Below, piece after piece: positions 8,935 through 17,872 of a DNA stretch of 64,000 nucleotides (positions within the stretch are counted from its first letter, which is position 1; the number at the start of each line of letters is the position of its first letter). Made by a program: the position numbers and the translations under genes. The notes beneath the pieces are model-generated. The model did not search any database, was not told the origin of the DNA, and saw nothing but the letters and a program-made list of their open reading frames with translations. The stretch is from an uncultured Clostridia bacterium (GTDB taxonomy: Bacteria > Bacillota > Clostridia > TANB77 > CAG-508), in contig CAKOVX010000007.1 of assembly GCA_934122155.1 (NCBI GenBank), forward strand, positions 10,880 through 74,879, read 5' to 3'.

Positions 8935-9138
8935 TTAGTTTACACCCTCCTTTAGTTCTCTTTCTCTTAAAACTGTTTTAATTCTTGCAATGTCTTTTTT
9001 CACTTCTTTGATTTTCATAGGGTTATCTAATCCATTTGTTGCTAAACTAAATCTTAATTTAAACAATTCATTTTTTAGTTCTCCTAATTCTTTTTCTAAT
9101 TCTGGTGAAGACATTTCTTTTATTTTATTAATCTTCAT
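8935..9138 (-). CDS. rpmC: 50S ribosomal protein L29
   Basis: Two-helix protein at the tunnel exit, part of the docking site for trigger factor and SRP. The 67-residue form starts [18 protein letters not shown] with [14 protein letters not shown] and ends [16 protein letters not shown]. The ATG at 9136-9138 lies inside the rplP 3' end, after a GGTGG ribosome binding site, so the two genes are translationally coupled. An in-frame upstream GTG is possible but adds non-family residues. Confidence 0.94.
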   Translation of the reverse strand: MKINKIKEMSSPELEKELGELKNELFKLRFSLATNGLDNPMKIKEVKKDIARIKTVLRERELKEGVN

Positions 9139-9568
9139 CGCTATCACCACCTACTTCAGTTTCTCTTTTGACAAACTTACATTTTACTGATAGTTTATTA
9201 GCTGCTAGTCTTAGAGCTTCTTTTGCAGTGTCTTCTGGAACTCCTGCTATTTCAAACATAACTCTTCCTGGTTTTACAGCTGCTACCCAGTATTCAACAG
9301 CACCTTTACCTTTACCCATACGAGTACCAATAGGTTTTGATGTTATTGGTTTGTCAGGGAAGATTTTAATCCAAACCTTTCCACCTCTTTTTATATAACG
9401 AGTCATAGCAACACGGGCTGCTTCAATTTGATTTGAAGTAATTAGTCCAATTTCTTGTGATTGTAAACCAAACTCTCCGTTTGTTACTTTATTTCCTCTT
9501 GTTGCTTTACCTCTAATTCTACCTTTTTGTTGTTTTCTATATTTTGTTCTTTTTGGCATTAATGGCAT
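9128..9568 (-). CDS. rplP: 50S ribosomal protein L16
   Basis: L16 organises the A-site tRNA and peptidyl-transferase region. The 146-residue protein contains [19 protein letters not shown], the signature [13 protein letters not shown] and [20 protein letters not shown]. Starts by a TAATG overlap with the rpsC stop; a second in-frame ATG three codons on would give the usual MPKRTKYR start. Confidence 0.96.
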   Translation of the reverse strand: MPLMPKRTKYRKQQKGRIRGKATRGNKVTNGEFGLQSQEIGLITSNQIEAARVAMTRYIKRGGKVWIKIFPDKPITSKPIGTRMGKGKGAVEYWVAAVKPGRVMFEIAGVPEDTAKEALRLAANKLSVKCKFVKRETEVGGDSDED

Positions 9569-10230
9569 TACTCATCTCTCCCTTCTGCTTGTTTTTTCTT
9601 AGCTGGAAGAACTTCGCCTTTATAAATCCAAACTTTAACACCGATTTTTCCATAAGTAGTATCTGCTTCTGCAAATCCATAATCAATATCAGCTCTTAAA
9701 GTTTGAAGTGGAATTGTACCATCTTTGTAGAATTCTGTTCTAGCCATGTCTGCTCCACCTAATCTACCAGATACAGCAGTTTTAATACCTAAAGCACCTG
9801 CTTTCATAGTTTTTTGCATACATTGTTTCATAGCTCTTCTGAATGAAATTCTTCTTTCTAGTTGTCCTGCAATGTTTTCTGCAACTAATTGTGCATCAAC
9901 ATCTATGTTTTTAACTTCAACAATATTTAAGTTAACTGTTTTACCTATCATTTTTTCAAGTTCAGCTTTTAATTCTTCAGCAAGGTTTCCACCTTTACCA
10001 ATTACTAAACCTGGTTTTGCTGTATAAACGTTTACTTTAACGAATTTTGCAGTTCTTTCAATTTCAACTTTAGAAATTCCTGCAACATATAATTTTTTCT
10101 TAACATATTCACGGATTTTGTGATCTTCTACTAGGTATTCACTAAAGTTCTTTTTGTCTGCATACCATTTTGAGTTCCAGTCTTTAATAACACCTACTCT
10201 TAATCCGTTAGGATCCATTTTTTGTCCCAT
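9568..10230 (-). CDS. rpsC: 30S ribosomal protein S3
   Basis: Forms part of the mRNA entry tunnel. The 220-residue protein starts [18 protein letters not shown], has the KH domain with GLVIGKGG at about residue 75, and the C-terminal domain with [19 protein letters not shown] and [13 protein letters not shown] segments. Normal S10-operon position between rplV and rplP. Confidence 0.97.
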   Translation of the reverse strand: MGQKMDPNGLRVGVIKDWNSKWYADKKNFSEYLVEDHKIREYVKKKLYVAGISKVEIERTAKFVKVNVYTAKPGLVIGKGGNLAEELKAELEKMIGKTVNLNIVEVKNIDVDAQLVAENIAGQLERRISFRRAMKQCMQKTMKAGALGIKTAVSGRLGGADMARTEFYKDGTIPLQTLRADIDYGFAEADTTYGKIGVKVWIYKGEVLPAKKKQAEGRDE

Positions 10231-10249
10231 TTTGTTAAGTCCTCCTTTC

Positions 10250-10603
10250 TTAATCTCTTTCCTTTAACACGATTGTAATATGGCTTGTTCTTTTTCTAAT
10301 TCTTACTGCACTACCTTTTGCAGCTGGTCTAATTCTTTTTAGAGTTGGACCTTGGTTTGCATAAATTTCAGCAACATATAATTTTTCATGTGCCATATGA
10401 TGATTATTTTCAGCATTTGCGATAGCTGATTTTAATAATTTTTCAATAATTTCGCTTGATGCTTTTGGAGCATATTTTGCAATAGCTAAAGCTTCGTCAA
10501 TATCTTTTCCTCTAATTAAATCTGCTACAATTTTAACCTTTCTAGCTGAAATTCTAGCATATCTTAAAGTTGCTTCTGCTGTTGGAATATTAGTTTCTTC
10601 CAC
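10250..10603 (-). CDS. rplV: 50S ribosomal protein L22
   Basis: Lines the exit tunnel with its long beta-hairpin. The 117-residue protein contains [19 protein letters not shown] and the hairpin region [20 protein letters not shown], ending [11 protein letters not shown]. Precedes rpsC by 19 bp. Confidence 0.97.
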   Translation of the reverse strand: MEETNIPTAEATLRYARISARKVKIVADLIRGKDIDEALAIAKYAPKASSEIIEKLLKSAIANAENNHHMAHEKLYVAEIYANQGPTLKRIRPAAKGSAVRIRKRTSHITIVLKERD

Positions 10604-10640
10604 TTTATTTTCCTCCTTTTTTAGATATGTTTACAGGCTT

Positions 10641-10916
10641 TTATTTTTTAGTTGTTTTGTCTCCTGCATGACCTTTAAATGTTCTTGTTGGTGCAAATTC
10701 ACCTAATTTATGTCCAATCATTTCTTCTGTAATATATACAGGTACATGTTTTCTACCATCATGAACAGCTATTGTGTGTCCAACCATTTGTGGGTATATA
10801 GTAGAAGCTCTTGACCATGTTTTTATTACTTCTTTATTTCCACTTTCATTCATTGCATTAACTCTTTTTAATAATTCAGGTGCAATAAATGGAACTTTTT
10901 TACTTGATCTTGACAT
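10641..10916 (-). CDS. rpsS: 30S ribosomal protein S19
   Basis: 30S head protein that partners with S13. The 91-residue protein begins [19 protein letters not shown] and has the signature [20 protein letters not shown] and [16 protein letters not shown]. Normal length and position. Confidence 0.97.
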   Translation of the reverse strand: MSRSSKKVPFIAPELLKRVNAMNESGNKEVIKTWSRASTIYPQMVGHTIAVHDGRKHVPVYITEEMIGHKLGEFAPTRTFKGHAGDKTTKK

Positions 10917-10928
10917 TTATTTTACCTC

Positions 10929-11756
10929 CTACTTTCTACGTTTAGTGATCATTTTGTCACTCTTTTTGTTTTTCTTTCTTGTCTTATATCCAAGTGCTGG
11001 TTTACCCCAAGGAGTCATTGGTCCTGCGTGTCCTACTGGAGCTTTACCTTCACCACCACCATGAGGGTGATCTACTGGGTTCATTACAGAACCTCTAACA
11101 GTTGGTCTAATTCCCATATGTCTTTTTCTTCCAGCTTTACCAATTTTAATATTTTCATGATCTGTATTTCCTACTGTTCCTATTGTAGCTTTGCATACTG
11201 CTAACACTAATCTCATTTCACCAGAAGGTAATCTTACATGTGCATATTTTCCTTCTTTAGCCATTAATTGAGCTTCTTGACCAGCAGCTCTTACAAGTTT
11301 TCCTCCTTGACCAGGATTTAACTCAATGTTATGAATCATTGTACCTACTGGAATATTTTCAATTTTCATGCAGTTACCTGGTTTGATATCTGCTTTTTCT
11401 CCTGATACAACTTTGTCTCCATCTTTTAGTCCAACTGGCGCTAAAATATATGCTTTTTCTCCATCTTCATATTGAATTAAAGCTATATTTGCACTTCTGT
11501 TTGGATCATATTCTATACCAATTACTGTTGCTGGCATATCAACTTTATTTCTTTTAAAATCTATAATTCTATATTTTTGTCTGTTTCCTCCACCTTGATG
11601 TCTTACTGTAATTCTACCATATGAGTTTCTACCAGCATTTTTCTTTTTAGTAGCTAATAGAGTTTTTTCTGGTTCTTTTTTAGTGATTTCATCAAATGTT
11701 GAAACTGTCATGTTTCTTCTTGATGGAGTATATGGTCTGAATCTCTTTATTCCCAT
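10929..11756 (-). CDS. rplB: 50S ribosomal protein L2
   Basis: Core large-subunit protein required for subunit association and peptidyl transfer. The 275-residue protein begins [19 protein letters not shown] and carries the conserved C-terminal loop [18 protein letters not shown] with the functionally essential His. It follows rplW after a 67-bp gap. Confidence 0.98.
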   Translation of the reverse strand: MGIKRFRPYTPSRRNMTVSTFDEITKKEPEKTLLATKKKNAGRNSYGRITVRHQGGGNRQKYRIIDFKRNKVDMPATVIGIEYDPNRSANIALIQYEDGEKAYILAPVGLKDGDKVVSGEKADIKPGNCMKIENIPVGTMIHNIELNPGQGGKLVRAAGQEAQLMAKEGKYAHVRLPSGEMRLVLAVCKATIGTVGNTDHENIKIGKAGRKRHMGIRPTVRGSVMNPVDHPHGGGEGKAPVGHAGPMTPWGKPALGYKTRKKNKKSDKMITKRRK

Positions 11757-11823
11757 TTTAATTTCTCTCCTTTTTATTTATTTTCCGAGTTTTCTCTCGA
11801 TAATTTTTAGTTTCTAATGATTT

Positions 11824-12171
11824 TTAAGCACCCATAAAATGTTCGATAGAGTCTTTGTATTTTTTAGAAACTTTAACTTCTTTTCCACCTTTATCTAGGT
11901 ATTTAATATCTCCTGGGTTTGTATCAATAGTTACTATTGCTTTTTTCCAGTCTGAAGTTTTTCCTGTTGTTTTTCCTCTTCTAACTTCTTTTCCTTTAAC
12001 ACTCATTGTGTTAACATTTAATACTTTTACTTCAAAAAGTTTTTCTACTGCATTACGAATATCTATTTTAGTAGCTTTTTTATTTACTCTAAATGTGTAT
12101 TTTCCTGCTTGTAGTTCATCATTACTTTTTTCTGTGATTACTGGTGCTATGATAATATCTTCTGGTCTCAT
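11824..12171 (-). CDS. rplW: 50S ribosomal protein L23
   Basis: Tunnel-exit protein and docking site for trigger factor. The 115-residue protein begins MRPEDIIIAPVITEKSNDEL and has KYTFRVNKKATKIDIRNAVE, typical of bacterial L23. Its ATG overlaps the rplD stop in a TAATG junction. The C-terminal 15 residues are a slightly long tail. Confidence 0.96.
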   Translation of the reverse strand: MRPEDIIIAPVITEKSNDELQAGKYTFRVNKKATKIDIRNAVEKLFEVKVLNVNTMSVKGKEVRRGKTTGKTSDWKKAIVTIDTNPGDIKYLDKGGKEVKVSKKYKDSIEHFMGA

Positions 12172-12794
12172 TATGCATACACCTCCTCTAATTTTTTAAC
12201 AGTATCTTCTGTTACAACAAGATTTTTGTGTTTTAATAAATCATATACATTGATTGTTCCAACTTGTAATGTTTTAACTCCTTCAATGTTTCTAGCTGAT
12301 TTTTGAACTACTTCATCTTTTTCTGGTAAAAGAATTACTGCTTTACCTTCTACTTTTAAGTTATTTAAAATTCTTGCCATTTCTTTAGTTTTAATTTCTT
12401 TTAATGGTAAGTTTTCAACAACTATTAATTCATTTTCTAATACTTTTGAGCTTAACATTGATTTAATTGCTAATCTCTTTTCTTTTTTATTTACTGTATA
12501 ATTGTATGAACGTGGTTTTGGACCTAAAGCAACTCCTCCACCTACCCAATGTGGTGCACGAATGCTTCCTTGTCTTGCTCTACCTGTACCTTTTTGTCTC
12601 CATGGTTTTCTACCACCACCAGATACTTCTGCTCTTGTTTTAGTACTTTGTGTACCTTGTCTTTGATTAGCTAGGTAATTAACTAGAACACTATGTACTA
12701 CTGCTTCATTTGGTTCAATACCAAATACTTCTTCTTTAAGCTCTATTGTCTTAACTTTTTTACCTTCTATATCATATACGTCTATCTTAGGCAT
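12171..12794 (-). CDS. rplD: 50S ribosomal protein L4
   Basis: Tunnel-wall protein; in some bacteria an autogenous repressor of the S10 operon. The 207-residue protein has the extended loop GGGRKPWRQKGTGRARQGS and IRAPHWVGGGVALGPKPRSY, followed by the Rossmann-like globular domain. Normal position after rplC. Confidence 0.97.
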   Translation of the reverse strand: MPKIDVYDIEGKKVKTIELKEEVFGIEPNEAVVHSVLVNYLANQRQGTQSTKTRAEVSGGGRKPWRQKGTGRARQGSIRAPHWVGGGVALGPKPRSYNYTVNKKEKRLAIKSMLSSKVLENELIVVENLPLKEIKTKEMARILNNLKVEGKAVILLPEKDEVVQKSARNIEGVKTLQVGTINVYDLLKHKNLVVTEDTVKKLEEVYA

Positions 12795-12808
12795 TTGTAT
12801 TTCCCTCC

Positions 12809-13441
12809 TTATTTACTTTTTACACTTGTTTTTAGTTTTAAGATTGCACCTTTAGCTCCTGGCACACTACCTTTTACTAAAATAACATTTTTATCTAAAT
12901 CTACTCTTACAACTTCTAAGTTTTGAATTGTAATAGTTTGGCTTCCCATATGACCTGGCAATTTTTTGCCTTTAAATACTCTACCTGGTGTAGATGTTGG
13001 TCCCATTGAACCTGGTCTTCTGTGGTACATAGAACCATGTCCCATAGGTCCTCTTGATTGGCCATGACGTTTAATAACACCTTGGAATCCTTTTCCTTTT
13101 GATGTTCCTTGGATATCTAATTGATCTCCTGCTGCAAATGTGTCAGCTTTTAATTCATCACCAACATTTATATTTTCAATAGAATCTAATCTAAATTCTC
13201 TTAAATGTTTTTTTAGTGGTAATTTTGATTTTGTAAAGTGTCCTTTTTCTGGTTTGTTAACTTTACTTTCTTTTACATCTCCAAATCCTAATTGTATAGC
13301 ATTGTATCCGTCAGATTCTACTGTTTTAACTTGTGCTACTACACATGGACCTGCTTCAATAACTGTAACTGGAATAACTTTTCCTTGTTCATCAAATATT
13401 TGAGTCATTCCTAATTTTTTTCCTATTAATCCTTTATTCAT
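12809..13441 (-). CDS. rplC: 50S ribosomal protein L3
   Basis: Early-assembly protein near the peptidyl transferase centre. The 210-residue protein begins [20 protein letters not shown] and contains the L3 signature [19 protein letters not shown] and [20 protein letters not shown]. It lies between rpsJ and rplD. Confidence 0.97.
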   Translation of the reverse strand: MNKGLIGKKLGMTQIFDEQGKVIPVTVIEAGPCVVAQVKTVESDGYNAIQLGFGDVKESKVNKPEKGHFTKSKLPLKKHLREFRLDSIENINVGDELKADTFAAGDQLDIQGTSKGKGFQGVIKRHGQSRGPMGHGSMYHRRPGSMGPTSTPGRVFKGKKLPGHMGSQTITIQNLEVVRVDLDKNVILVKGSVPGAKGAILKLKTSVKSK

Positions 13442-13519
13442 TTTAAGTTCCTTCCATTGGCTGATATTTTGTATTTCGTTAAACTATAACGTTATACCAG
13501 CATAGTTTTTAATTTGTAA

Positions 13520-13852
13520 TTATAATTTGATTTCTATATCAACACCAGCTGGTAAATCAATTTTCATTAAGCTATCAACTGTTTTTTGTGTTGGGTAAAG
13601 AATGTCAATTACTCTTTTATGTGTTCTCATTTCAAATTGTTCTCTTGAATCTTTGTGTTTGTGTGGAGAACGTAAGATTGTAACAATCTCCTTTTCTGTT
13701 GGTAGTGGAATAGGACCTGAAACTTTAGCTCCTGTTTTTTTAGCAGTATCTACTATTTTTTCAGCAGACTGTTCTAAAACAACATGATCATAAGCTTTTA
13801 ATCTTATTCTGATTTTTTCACTTGTTACTGCATTTTCCTTCTTTGTTGCCAT
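13520..13852 (-). CDS. rpsJ: 30S ribosomal protein S10
   Basis: First gene of the operon. The 110-residue protein has [40 protein letters not shown] and [15 protein letters not shown], all typical. Its N-terminus carries about eight extra residues (MATKKENA) beyond the usual 102. The ATG has AGGGAATTTTAA upstream, and a leader of about 250 nt lies between it and the promoter at 14110-14138. Confidence 0.97.
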   Translation of the reverse strand: MATKKENAVTSEKIRIRLKAYDHVVLEQSAEKIVDTAKKTGAKVSGPIPLPTEKEIVTILRSPHKHKDSREQFEMRTHKRVIDILYPTQKTVDSLMKIDLPAGVDIEIKL

Positions 13853-13946
13853 TTAAAATTCCCTCCTTCTAAATTTTTAGGACTTTTCTCGTCCTTTTTT
13901 GGTCGGAAGTTATAACGCACCCTGGTGTTTCTTTTATTAAACATAT

Positions 13947-13978
13947 AAAAACCCAAGTTTGCATGATAAAATCTTGGG
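13947..13978 (-). terminator. Terminator-like hairpin in the S10 leader (candidate attenuator)
   Basis: Read on the minus strand, arms CCCAAG (13978-13973) and CTTGGG (13957-13952) with additional inner pairing are followed by a run of five T at 13951-13947. This is an intrinsic-terminator layout placed between the operon promoter and rpsJ, so it would have to be read through or prevented for the operon to be expressed. Attenuation is an inference. Confidence 0.6.
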
Positions 13979-14013
13979 ATAAGTGCTTATTTGTTTTTAA
14001 CTTACCGCCTGGT

Positions 14014-14034
14014 CTAAGCCATAACATACTCCAT
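14014..14034 (-). CDS. Putative six-codon leader peptide of the S10 operon
   Basis: ATG at 14032-14034 opens a frame of six sense codons (M-E-Y-V-M-A) ending in TAG. A strong GGAGGG ribosome binding site at 14043-14048 lies eight bases upstream. It sits in the transcribed leader upstream of the terminator-like hairpin. Its translation could influence leader folding, but nothing beyond the layout supports this. Confidence 0.4.
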   Translation of the reverse strand: MEYVMA

Positions 14035-14109
14035 AAGAGTTCCCTCCAAATATATATTACTATACATTTGTAGCCACATCTTACTTCATCGCTAAATACA
14101 TGCTTTATT

Positions 14110-14138
14110 ATTATACAATGTATTGCTTATAAAGTCAA
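14110..14138 (-). promoter_or_regulatory. SigA-type promoter of the S10 operon
   Basis: Read on the minus strand: TTGACT (14138-14133), a 17-base spacer, then TATAAT (14115-14110). Near-perfect housekeeping promoter, giving a leader of about 250 nt before rpsJ. Confidence 0.88.
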
Positions 14139-14195
14139 CTGTTATTTGAATTTTTTCTCATTTTTTCATGTATTTATATCATATGTGGTCTCAAT

Positions 14196-14224
14196 TTTAC
14201 ATAATTTAAAATTTGTGGTATAAT
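14196..14224 (+). promoter_or_regulatory. SigA-type promoter of the gene at 14272
   Basis: TTTACA (14196-14201), 17-base spacer, TATAAT (14219-14224), with TGTGG immediately before the -10, an extended -10 of the Gram-positive TRTGn type. It is divergent from the S10 promoter about 60 bp away. Confidence 0.8.
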
Positions 14225-14271
14225 ATTTATAACTGGTACATACCAGAATTTTATATTGAGGTGAATACTAT

Positions 14272-14655
14272 ATGATTAAAAATTTTACATCTGAAGTTAC
14301 GTGGCCATTATTACCTTCTCGGTCCACAACTCTTATTTCTTTACTAAACAGCACAGCTGTTGCTGGTAAAGCCAAAATGGTAATTGTAACAACTATACCT
14401 GTTCCCACTAGTCAGGACATTTTAGGTATTGTTCAGCTTAGTGTTACCAATAAAGAAGAAGTTAAATTTCCTATTGTTGCATCTTCTAGGTCACATCTTA
14501 GAAATTTTATTTCTCAATTTAATATGGCTTCTGCCAACTCTTGTGGTATAGAGTTTGAGCTTGTTGAACCTTCAACACTTAAGTTAACAATTTTGCCTTC
14601 TAGCGAAACTGTTGCTGAAATGGTTGACAACTTCTTTAAGCTTACCTCTGACTAA
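14272..14655 (+). CDS. Unknown protein, 127 residues
   Basis: I do not recognise this protein. It has a clear promoter, a GAGGTG ribosome binding site, an ATG start and a bidirectional terminator behind it, so it is very likely a real single-gene unit. The sequence is soluble in character, rich in Ser/Thr, Val and Ile, without membrane segments, cysteine pairs or a P-loop. It starts MIKNFTSEVTWPLLPSRS and ends AEMVDNFFKLTSD. The alternation of short hydrophobic strands suggests a small alpha/beta fold. It stands divergent from the S10 operon. Confidence 0.75.
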   Translation: MIKNFTSEVTWPLLPSRSTTLISLLNSTAVAGKAKMVIVTTIPVPTSQDILGIVQLSVTNKEEVKFPIVASSRSHLRNFISQFNMASANSCGIEFELVEPSTLKLTILPSSETVAEMVDNFFKLTSD

Positions 14656-14677
14656 TATTTTCTAATGAAAATATTAA

Positions 14678-14709
14678 AAAAAGAAATACTAGAAATAGTA
14701 TTTCTTTTT
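14678..14709. terminator. Bidirectional terminator between the 14272 gene and spoVG
   Basis: Perfect 13-base arms AAAAAGAAATACT (14678-14690) and AGTATTTCTTTTT (14697-14709) with a six-base loop. A-run on one side and T-run on the other serve both convergent genes. Confidence 0.85.
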
Positions 14710-14714
14710 ATTTA

Positions 14715-14996
14715 TTATTCTGCTGATTCTGAATTTTCTTCAGTTTCTGGAGCTTCATAAGCTTCTAATATAGCTTTTTGAATTTTCTCTCTTGTTTCAG
14801 CATTAATTGGATGAGCTATATCTTTGAACTCTCCATTTGGAGTTTTTCTGCTAGGCATAGCAATGAATAACCCATTTTGGCTTTCGATAACTTTGATATC
14901 ATGGATAACAAATTCATTATCGAATGTTACAGAAGCAACAGCTTTCATTCTGTTTTCTGAATTTACTTTTCTTAAACGTACATCTGTAATTTGCAT
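14715..14996 (-). CDS. spoVG: Septation/sporulation regulator SpoVG
   Basis: SpoVG is a small nucleic-acid-binding regulator linked to asymmetric septation and other processes in Bacillota. The 93-residue protein starts [20 protein letters not shown] and has the family core [20 protein letters not shown] and [17 protein letters not shown], ending in an acidic tail. The ATG at 14994-14996 is chosen because AAAGGTGG lies just before it; an upstream frame adds 21 unsupported residues. A SigH-type promoter lies at 15049-15077. Confidence 0.95.
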   Translation of the reverse strand: MQITDVRLRKVNSENRMKAVASVTFDNEFVIHDIKVIESQNGLFIAMPSRKTPNGEFKDIAHPINAETREKIQKAILEAYEAPETEENSESAE

Positions 14997-15048
14997 TTTT
15001 AAGTACCACCTTTCAAGTTTTTTTATACATTTCTTATGTACATTTATA

Positions 15049-15077
15049 TTATTCGCCACTTTTTTTGTTTTTCCTTC
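15049..15077 (-). promoter_or_regulatory. SigH-type promoter of spoVG
   Basis: Read on the minus strand: GAAGGAAAA (15077-15069), 11 bases, then GGCGAATAA (15057-15049). This fits the Bacillus SigH consensus RnAGGAwWW-N11/12-RnnGAATWW at every defined position. In B. subtilis, spoVG is a classical SigH target, which agrees. Confidence 0.75.
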
Positions 15078-15200
15078 TTTATTTTACAAAATTTATATAT
15101 ATTTTTTATCATCTTTAATTTTTATTTTTCACAATTATATTAATTTTTGAATACAATTAAATATAATTATTCTCTTTTGATTAATATTATCATAAAAATA

Positions 15201-15229
15201 TTGAAAAAATACAATATAAAGTATATAAT
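15201..15229 (+). promoter_or_regulatory. SigA-type promoter of murC
   Basis: TTGAAA (15201-15206), 17 bases, TATAAT (15224-15229), about 50 bp before the murC start. Confidence 0.82.
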
Positions 15230-15281
15230 ACTTTTATCGTTTTAGATTTTAAAATATATAAACTTAAAGGAGTGTATTTTT

Positions 15282-16667
15282 TTGGCAAATTTAGATGAAT
15301 TAAAACATTATAAAAATATACATATGATAGGCATTGGCGGAGTTAGCATGAGTGGCATTGCTGAAATTTTAAAGTTCTGGGGGTTTCATGTAACTGGTTC
15401 TGATTCTACTCAATCTGAAACAACTGATAAATTAATAGAAAATGGTATTAATGTTGTTATTGGGCATGATTTAGAAAACCTAGCAAAAGCTGATGTTGTA
15501 GTATATAGCGCAGCTATAAGAAAAGATGATATTGAACTTTTAAAAGCTAAAGAGCTAAATATTCCTACTATTGAGAGAGGAACATTTTTAGGAAAGATTA
15601 CTAAAGCTTTTAATAATAGTATTTGTATTTCTGGTACTCATGGAAAAACTACAACTACTTCAATGATTTCTGTATGTTTTTTAGAAGCTCATAAAGACCC
15701 TTCTATTCAGGTTGGAGCATACTTAAAACAACTTCAAGGAAATTATAGAGTTGGTAATAGTGAATATTTTATTATTGAAGCTTGTGAATATGTTGAAAGT
15801 TATTTAAAGCTATTTCCTAGAACTGAAGTTATTTTAAATATTGATAATGATCATTTGGACTATTTTGGCACATTAGATAATATAGTTAAGTCATTTGATA
15901 CATATGTTAAGCTATTGCCTGAAGATGGTTTATTAGTAATTAATAGTGATGACCCTAATTGTAGAAAAATTGCAAAGGATGCAAAATCTAAAATAATTAC
16001 ATATGCATTAGAAAGTGAAAATGCTAATTTTATTGCACGAAACATAAAATTTGATAAAGATGGATTTTCTTGTTTTGATGTTTATTATAATAATAACTTT
16101 TATAAGACAATTAAATTGTCTGTTCCTGGAATGCATAATGTTTTAAATGCTTTAGCTTGTATTGCAGTTTGTAATGAATATGGAATTTCAAAAGAGGATA
16201 TAAAAAATGCATTGGTAAAATATACAGGAGCACATAGAAGGTTTGAATATGTTGGTCAATTTAATCAAGGTGTTAGTGTTTATGATGATTATGGTCATCA
16301 CCCTACTGAGATCATGGCAACAGCACATGCTTTAAGTCAAAAAAGTCATAGACAATCTTGGGTTGTTTTTCAGCCACATACTTATAGTAGAACTAAAACT
16401 TTGTTAGATGACTTTGCAAAAGCACTACTTAACTTTGATAATGTAATTATTACTGACATTTATGCAGCACGAGAAGATAATGTTTATGGTATTTCTTCTC
16501 GAGATTTAGTTGATAAGTTAAAAACTACTTATAACAAAAGCGCTATATATATGTCTGATTTTAACGAAATTGTAAAATACCTAAAAGATCATACAATAAA
16601 AAATGATATTGTATTAACTCTTGGTGCAGGTACAGTTACTAATATAGGACCTATGTTAGTACAATAA
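15282..16667 (+). CDS. murC: UDP-N-acetylmuramate--L-alanine ligase
   Basis: ATP-dependent cytoplasmic ligase adding L-Ala to UDP-MurNAc in peptidoglycan synthesis. The 461-residue protein has the N-terminal IHMIGIGGVSMSGIAEIL Rossmann motif, P-loop SGTHGKTTTTSM at about residue 118, the EACEY segment with catalytic Glu, NIDNDHLDYFG, and the C-terminal domain with DDYGHHPTEI and QPHTYSRTK. Start is TTG at 15282 after AAAGGAG. It is a single-gene unit with its own promoter and terminator. Confidence 0.96.
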   Translation: MANLDELKHYKNIHMIGIGGVSMSGIAEILKFWGFHVTGSDSTQSETTDKLIENGINVVIGHDLENLAKADVVVYSAAIRKDDIELLKAKELNIPTIERGTFLGKITKAFNNSICISGTHGKTTTTSMISVCFLEAHKDPSIQVGAYLKQLQGNYRVGNSEYFIIEACEYVESYLKLFPRTEVILNIDNDHLDYFGTLDNIVKSFDTYVKLLPEDGLLVINSDDPNCRKIAKDAKSKIITYALESENANFIARNIKFDKDGFSCFDVYYNNNFYKTIKLSVPGMHNVLNALACIAVCNEYGISKEDIKNALVKYTGAHRRFEYVGQFNQGVSVYDDYGHHPTEIMATAHALSQKSHRQSWVVFQPHTYSRTKTLLDDFAKALLNFDNVIITDIYAAREDNVYGISSRDLVDKLKTTYNKSAIYMSDFNEIVKYLKDHTIKNDIVLTLGAGTVTNIGPMLVQ

Positions 16668-16694
16668 AAAATGGTACATAATGTACCATTTTTT
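16666..16694. terminator. Bidirectional terminator murC / transglutaminase gene
   Basis: Arms AAAAAATGGTAC (16666-16677) and GTACCATTTTTT (16683-16694) with a five-base loop, between two convergent genes. Confidence 0.88.
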
Positions 16695-16707
16695 ATTTTT
16701 GTATAGA

Positions 16708-17841
16708 TTATTGTATATTATAATTATTAGTTGATAATTTTGGATAAGTAAATTTTATGCTGTTTTCTGAAAGGGTTCCATTTTCAGTGTGGTTTTTAAA
16801 GAATTCCTCAGACCCCTTTAAAAAGTATTTATATTTTTGATCTTCGCTTAATGTTTGATCTCCATTTATAATCGGGTCATCCCAAGTAACATCAATTGCA
16901 TACCAATTTTCGTCAATTTGTACATAGTCCCATGCATGTACCTCAGTATTTCCTGTTGTATTTTGTGCAGTTCCTGCTACTAGCACACAAGGCACTCCTA
17001 TTTGCTCCATTATATATTTAAAACTTCTTGCATATCCCTCACATACTGCCTTTTTATCATGTAATGCCCCATATATGTTATATTTATTGCTTTTTTCCTC
17101 TTCTGATTGATCATATTCTATAACACTTACTAGCCAGTCATGCACTTTTTTTACTTTTTGAATATTTGTATCATTTTTTGTTTGTTCTTTAATTTGTTTT
17201 GTAATATTGTTTATATATTTTTCTGCCTTTTCTATTGTTTCTTGGTTTTGAAAATCATTTTGTAAATAGTTGCCTGAGTTAACTGGACCTATTGATATAT
17301 AATATGTTGTTATTCCACCTAAAGATCTGCTCTCTTTTATTAAATTTATTTTGTTTATATCTATATAAAACAAGTCATTTTGATCATATGAAAATGCATT
17401 CCAAGCTGACTGAAAAGCTGTATTCAAAGTTTCTTCTCCATTTTCTGAATGTAAAAGTGTATTAAAACTTGTTCCAAAATCAAATACATATGTCCCAGTT
17501 TTTAGCTTGTCCTTTTCTTGTTGTAGTTTGTTGTATATTGACTTTCCATATGTGTCTAATTGGCTATAATAATAATTTTCAGTAGTTGTTGGTTTAGTTA
17601 TTGGCTCACTTACTATATTTTCATCTATCGGAGTTGAATTTTCATTTGGTGTATTAGTAGTATTGTTGTTTTCTATTTCATTTATATTTGATTCAATATT
17701 TGTATTTTGTACATTGCTTTCATTCGCGTTTGTTTGCTTTTTTTGGTTTAGCATTTGTTGCATTACAACTATACCTGCTGCTATTGCTATTATTAAAATT
17801 GCTATTATTACAATAGTTATTATAAATGTTCTTTTTTTCAT
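16708..17841 (-). CDS. Membrane-anchored transglutaminase-like protein
   Basis: The 377-residue protein has one N-terminal membrane segment (about residues 6-28), a long Asn/Thr/Glu-rich low-complexity linker (about 32-90) and a C-terminal transglutaminase-like domain. The catalytic triad is visible: Cys in KKAVCEGYARSFKYIM, His in TEVHAWDYVQI and Asp in AIDVTWDDP. The layout predicts an extracellular peptidase or cross-linking enzyme tethered to the membrane. It lies 31 bp downstream of spoIVB and may be cotranscribed. Substrate unknown. Confidence 0.85.
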   Translation of the reverse strand: MKKRTFIITIVIIAILIIAIAAGIVVMQQMLNQKKQTNANESNVQNTNIESNINEIENNNTTNTPNENSTPIDENIVSEPITKPTTTENYYYSQLDTYGKSIYNKLQQEKDKLKTGTYVFDFGTSFNTLLHSENGEETLNTAFQSAWNAFSYDQNDLFYIDINKINLIKESRSLGGITTYYISIGPVNSGNYLQNDFQNQETIEKAEKYINNITKQIKEQTKNDTNIQKVKKVHDWLVSVIEYDQSEEEKSNKYNIYGALHDKKAVCEGYARSFKYIMEQIGVPCVLVAGTAQNTTGNTEVHAWDYVQIDENWYAIDVTWDDPIINGDQTLSEDQKYKYFLKGSEEFFKNHTENGTLSENSIKFTYPKLSTNNYNIQ

Positions 17842-17872
17842 TTTTACCTCACAAAATTACTATATTATATTT

